Origin: an uncultured Lachnospiraceae bacterium
GTDB lineage: Bacteria; Bacillota; Clostridia; Lachnospirales; Lachnospiraceae
Length of the DNA stretch: 6,649 nucleotides
NCBI GenBank assembly: GCA_910587765.1
Contig: CAJUNR010000032.1
Location: forward strand, 23,594-30,242
Reading direction: 5' to 3'
Below, piece by piece: positions 6,301 to 6,649 of this stretch (the stretch's first letter is position 1; each line of letters begins with the position of its first letter). A program made the position numbers and the translations under genes. The notes below the pieces were generated by a model. That model saw nothing but the letters and a program-made list of their open reading frames with translations. It had not been told where the DNA came from and ran no database searches.

Positions 6301-6649
6301 ATGCCGTACCAAACCCGTCCACGCAGATCCCCGCATCTTCCAGATAGAGCGTCAGTTCTCCCCTGTCAGAGCCATAGACATGGAATCTAAGATCATTGTC
6401 GGAGACGGTTGCAACCGTCTCCAAGGATTCACCCGGGAGCAGAACTGTCCCCACGGAGATGAAGGTTCTATTACACGCCTTTGCATAGGACTCGGCTGTG
6501 GAGCCTGTGTAGCCATATATGACAGTGTTTGCCGGAAAGGTCTCGCTGGAGCAAATGGCACAGGCCGGATTTAAAATCCGGATAGATGTTAATCCGCTAC
6601 ATCTAGAAAATGCAGCATCCCCGATGTTCGTTACGCTTCCCGGGATGCT
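329..6649 (-). CDS. Giant multi-domain surface protein (BspA-type LRR cap, propeller, CARDB, Ig-like repeats), 5' end outside window
   Basis: The frame is open from the right edge to a TAA stop at 331-329, giving 2106 visible residues (residue 1 = codon 6649-6647). Residues 1-65 are the end of a BspA-type leucine-rich repeat domain (IPGSVTNIGDAAFSRCSGL, then a cap with IYGYTGSTAESYA). Then come beta-sandwich-like modules (about 68-160 and 200-290), an amphipathic beta-strand domain (310-545), a propeller-like region (600-955) and two CARDB-like modules (958-1058, 1059-1161). After these are a Big-type Ig-like module (1171-1252), an InlB-type B repeat (1260-1331; GYLFTGWY and MTLYAGW), a chitobiase-type C-terminal module (1341-1421; YYTTDGSTP) and seven YTG-type repeats (1455-2071). 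The family pattern suggests an extracellular adhesin or binding protein; that role is inferred. No LPxTG, membrane anchor, SLH or dockerin module is visible at the C-terminus. Any signal peptide would lie off the window. The GTG at 6454 is an internal valine, not the start. Confidence 0.93.
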   Translation of the reverse strand, partial: SIPGSVTNIGDAAFSRCSGLTSIRILNPACAICSSETFPANTVIYGYTGSTAESYAKACNRTFISVGTVLLPGESLETVATVSDNDLRFHVYGSDRGELTLYLEDAGICVDGFGTASTDKKGNASIPNTLADQAVVSARVTITKEGYRDYCFDQEIYHKDAQPLWDFNTVCACLRKLEEGDQDRPYISTLMCRMPYGKVYDAMTVGGTVYEASGSAQNVKLQMNAVWNGRTPSSYVLYQKDGASYTSTDGNFELDMGEAFAGGQPVYAKLVTSDGTTVEEETRLEIRKGIATAAPGDGLDLIDTGSTGTLGEDVSFLSGESVGIKLKGVKMEVSVEAGRIKVMVGGGKTLSEGEAFSNQDWEEWKKLCEHQPTDLNLSQWKNVVDSIATDWTGSVKGKTEVCGYLEGSINQDGDTVIAGKLKLKTSLSAGLQAQYTIGVVPIYAKVSIGAEGSAEGALAYNWTQKKLDGQKSGITLSIEPFLAAEAGVGVMAVASVGVEGKGSLPVSTKLGSRESLKVSLKGTLSLKAKLLMFEYSLKLAEREKTLLPREETAALSALSMDEFELSDDSYTERESLWLGEDGGLQAFSLETSEKGCVERVLKTNINPDADTQLIDAGGTKMILWTEGDSARAAVNNSKLVYSLYDPQKDAWSEPLAVADDGTADYAPAVATDGMHIYVAWQNINEVFDDQAGLADVAAASEIVLSVWTAGQGFSEPKVVSESGAAAVLPKVALDGDGSPYVVYLQNTDNNLLLNTGTNRIQCAAADGGAVRRQTLVEDAGLVTALDTAYADGCEVSYTVDTDGDLSTLDDREIVGTGTAASTQNGCMDSNAQYVENGGRRLRFWYQDGRIVMSDGSGAEQAVCEDETGALTDDFHVVSGQAGQLAVVWTAVDGAGNRQIEGCLYDSEEDRWSRSIRISDTDAGVFRPRGIFTQDGKLEFLYRKTGAERTDLCLLTAAPSVDLALVHAYCDETALEPGQTAKVRVQVRNQGTKSADGYTVAVAGTKTVISEILAPGEETVVEADYPVPEELTCQEIAVTAEADGDVDESNNRFDLAVGHTDLVMNLLSDCYEFGHLAEIRVANESCVDTEAVLEIHKGRRDGELVKRIDLGVLRRGEVTTVTYLWNELTENYSQETPALFFDVIAEKPEKYTDNNYDFMVTGTGNVELPEEAALMELTVSKEKTQYRPGDVLNIDDLTVTAGYSDGTSRPVTGYTTNASELDLSAEGTKTLTVTYQENGVTKEASVEIVVKAGSSVDVPGTCTVTFDVQGHGTAPEAQTGIGLGEKVREPERPAADGYLFTGWYRGAECTVKWDFTSDTVEGDMTLYAGWIQQEPDPDREKAAAPTADVPSGSEVTEGTRVVLSTVTDGAAIYYTTDGSTPARDSLLYKDAIVIEHTVTIRAIAVKEGYEDSEIAEFTYSVKQEMQDWGDLTEEDRALYNNPSEIPENFWLAGIPEHAAYTGKAVTFAVRVYDHKTLLAEKTDYTISYKNNKNAADASKVPASKAPAVIIKGRNNFTGTITRTFTILPADIGGDGFRAEDVYRFHTGKVQKAPAVLYQNGRALKKGRDYVLSYEDTGKNAYTGAGSWKITITGRGNYTGTRTVQEVIGTGTLMSRAKVSPVKAQEYTGEAICPVPEVTHGGKKLTGMEASRYETTSAQERAAVDYLYTYADNREAGSARLILTGVNDYFGQAAKTFQITGTPLARCTLSGFENTFVYTGAECTQDAVFTAPAGSGKSGMLTGMPAEAYEAADAAARAGVDYTYEYQNHTKAGRAAVIYRGVNGYSGTLKKTYRIAAYDLKEDSGGRITVAFDASVPYAKGGAGPEPVVTFRYGGTSRVLTAGTDYTVCYVNHKAVSGSSGKRPELLIQGRGNFTGKRLAGTFSVVPQDIGTLAMTVQDVAYKKKANIYRSALTVTDRNGKKLAAGTDYEKTAAYEYAEDTAVLQRVNGKDTEILRRAGDPVDAKDIIPAGARLRVTVTGRKNYSGTLSAVFRFTESSLAGAKVTVSAQYYTGRAVEPDRDQITVKVGGTALRAEDYEIIGYANNRKKGTAQVTIRGIGNYGGTKTVNFRIQSRVMSITVRPGGKSISSGRENRAGILTNPSEFLIET
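437..2287 (-). repeat. Seven degenerate YTG / G-x-N-Y-x-G-T protein repeats
   Basis: Visible residues 1455-2071. Each unit starts near a Y-T-G motif (or degenerate form), has a central D-Y-x-x-x-Y strand, and closes with G-x-x-N-[YF]-x-G-T followed by a T-F-x-I strand. The closing motif starts at residues 1511 (GRNNFTGT), 1592 (GRGNYTGT), 1683 (GVNDYFGQ), 1779 (GVNGYSGT), 1868 (GRGNFTGK), 1978 (GRKNYSGT) and 2055 (GIGNYGGT). Spacings are therefore 81, 91, 96, 89, 110 and 77 residues. The copies have diverged at the protein level and no long identical DNA repeats are apparent. They probably form a rod of Ig-like modules that projects the N-terminal domains from the cell. Confidence 0.85.
2387..2629 (-). 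other. Chitobiase/beta-hexosaminidase C-terminal-type module (protein domain)
   Basis: Residues 1341-1421 contain AAAPTADVPSGSEVTEGTRV, AAIYYTTDGSTPARDSLLYK, and TVTIRAIAVKEGYEDSEIAE. The Y-Y-T-x-D-G-S-T-P core followed by S-x-x-Y and I-x-A-I-A is the standard signature. The module is non-catalytic and Ig-like. A 30-residue linker (about 1425-1453) follows, containing DLTEEDRALYNNPSEIPENF, before the repeat array. Confidence 0.85.
2657..2872 (-). other. InlB-type B repeat (Listeria-Bacteroides repeat) module (protein domain)
   Basis: Residues 1260-1331 begin TCTVTFDVQGHGTAPEAQTG, continue with VREPERPAADGYLFTGWY and end with WDFTSDTVEGDMTLYAGW. The P-x-x-x-G-Y-x-F-x-G-W-Y core and the closing T-L-Y-A-x-W are the family marks. 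A single copy is present. The fold is a small beta-grasp-like spacer found in many Gram-positive surface proteins. Confidence 0.85.
2894..3139 (-). other. Big-type bacterial Ig-like module (protein domain)
   Basis: Residues 1171-1252 read LMELTVSKEKTQYRPGDVL, then LTVTAGYSDGTSRPVTGY, a short TNASELDLSAEG segment, and TKTLTVTYQENGVTKEASVE. The order of x-Y-x-x-G-D-x-L, Y-S-D-G-T and G-x-K-T-L-T-V-x-Y is that of Big_3/Big_4-type domains. It is a structural spacer in surface proteins. Confidence 0.8.
3167..3778 (-). other. Two tandem CARDB-like modules (protein domain)
   Basis: Residues 958-1058 show the CARDB pattern: SVDLALVHAY, LEPGQTAKVRVQVRNQGTKSA, a glycine-rich middle, LAPGEETVVEADY, then DGDVDESNNRFDLAVG. 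Residues 1059-1161 form a more divergent second copy, with TDLVMNL at the front, LGVLRRGEVTTVTYLW in the middle and EKYTDNNYDFMV at the end. The N-rich closing motif (ESNNRFD, TDNNYDF) is the shared mark. CARDB modules are Ig-like adhesion or spacer units in extracellular proteins. Confidence 0.8.
3785..4852 (-). other. Beta-propeller-like region (protein domain)
   Basis: Visible residues about 600-955. At least three blade-like units share one pattern: a tyrosine or tryptophan strand, then D-x-W-S-E-P or similar, a polar turn, then P-x-V-A-x-D-G and a Y-V-A-W type strand. They lie at about residues 643-680 (DAWSEPL to IYVAWQ), 706-745 (GFSEPKV to PYVVYLQ) and 904-941 (DRWSRSI to LEFLYR). Canonical Asp boxes (SxDxGxTW) are not seen, so sialidase activity is not supported. 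A DTDGDLSTLDD segment (residues 800-810, near 4252-4220) resembles a calcium-binding loop. The blade count is uncertain. A ligand-binding or structural role is inferred. Confidence 0.6.
5015..5722 (-). other. Unrecognised amphipathic beta-strand domain (protein domain)
   Basis: Visible residues 310-545 of the large protein. The stretch shows repeated alternation of hydrophobic and small or polar residues, for example KLKLKTSLSAGLQAQYTIG, VYAKVSIGAEGSAEGALAYNW-like strands and SLKVSLKGTLSLKAKLLMFEY. It is rich in Gly, Ala and Ser and almost free of Pro and Cys. The pattern implies a sheet- or barrel-like fold of long strands. The first part (about 350-400) is more helical and tryptophan-rich (DWEEWKKL, SQWKNVV). 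I cannot assign it to a named family. It sits between the LRR-side modules and the propeller. Confidence 0.6.
6455..6649 (-). other. BspA-type leucine-rich repeat end and C-cap (protein domain)
   Basis: These 65 codons are in frame with the rest of the large gene and contain no stop. The first 20 read as one LRR_5-type repeat (IPGSVTNIGDAAFSRCSGL). The following stretch (ILNPACAICSSETFP, then NTVIYGYTGSTAESYAKACN) matches the cap seen at the end of BspA-like repeat domains in Clostridia. More LRR repeats are therefore expected immediately outside the right edge. In this family such repeats form a curved solenoid used in adhesion or ligand binding; the ligand cannot be told from the sequence. 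Confidence 0.85.

Noticed and set aside
6452..6454. GTG as start of the large protein
   Set aside because: The frame continues upstream to the window edge and encodes a typical BspA LRR unit and cap. No Shine-Dalgarno sequence precedes this GTG.

Overview
The window most likely comes from a gut-type anaerobic Clostridia genome (Lachnospiraceae or a relative). This is an inference from protein architecture: a BspA-type leucine-rich repeat cap, CARDB modules, an InlB-type B repeat, a chitobiase-type C-terminal module and a tandem array of YTG / G-x-N-Y-x-G-T repeats on one polypeptide are typical of very large surface proteins in that group. The DNA looks moderately GC-rich.

Almost the whole window (329 to the right edge) is one minus-strand reading frame. 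It is open at the right edge, so the true N-terminus lies outside. The visible part is 2106 residues. Read N- to C-terminally it holds: the end of a BspA leucine-rich repeat domain, two small beta-sandwich-like modules, an unrecognised domain of alternating amphipathic beta strands, a beta-propeller-like region, two CARDB modules, a Big-type Ig-like module, an InlB-type B repeat, a chitobiase-like C-terminal module, seven degenerate repeats of about 80-110 residues, and a short tail without a recognisable cell-wall anchor. No catalytic centre is evident. The best reading is a cell-surface or secreted adhesion or recognition protein.

Downstream of it on the same strand (328 to 98) is a compact intergenic region. 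It has a 68-nt almost fully paired hairpin followed by a T-run, which is a probable terminator. Next comes a candidate promoter (TTGCGA, 17 nt, TAAGAT with an extended -10 TG). A 7-bp inverted repeat brackets the -10 box, and a strong Shine-Dalgarno sequence follows.

That signal set leads into a second minus-strand gene whose first 32 codons run off the left edge. Its N-terminus resembles the Rpn/YhgA-like PD-(D/E)XK nuclease family transposases that are common in Clostridia. The two genes appear to be separate transcription units with no obvious functional link. All plus-strand open frames, including one of 1138 codons, are best explained as antisense shadows of the large gene.
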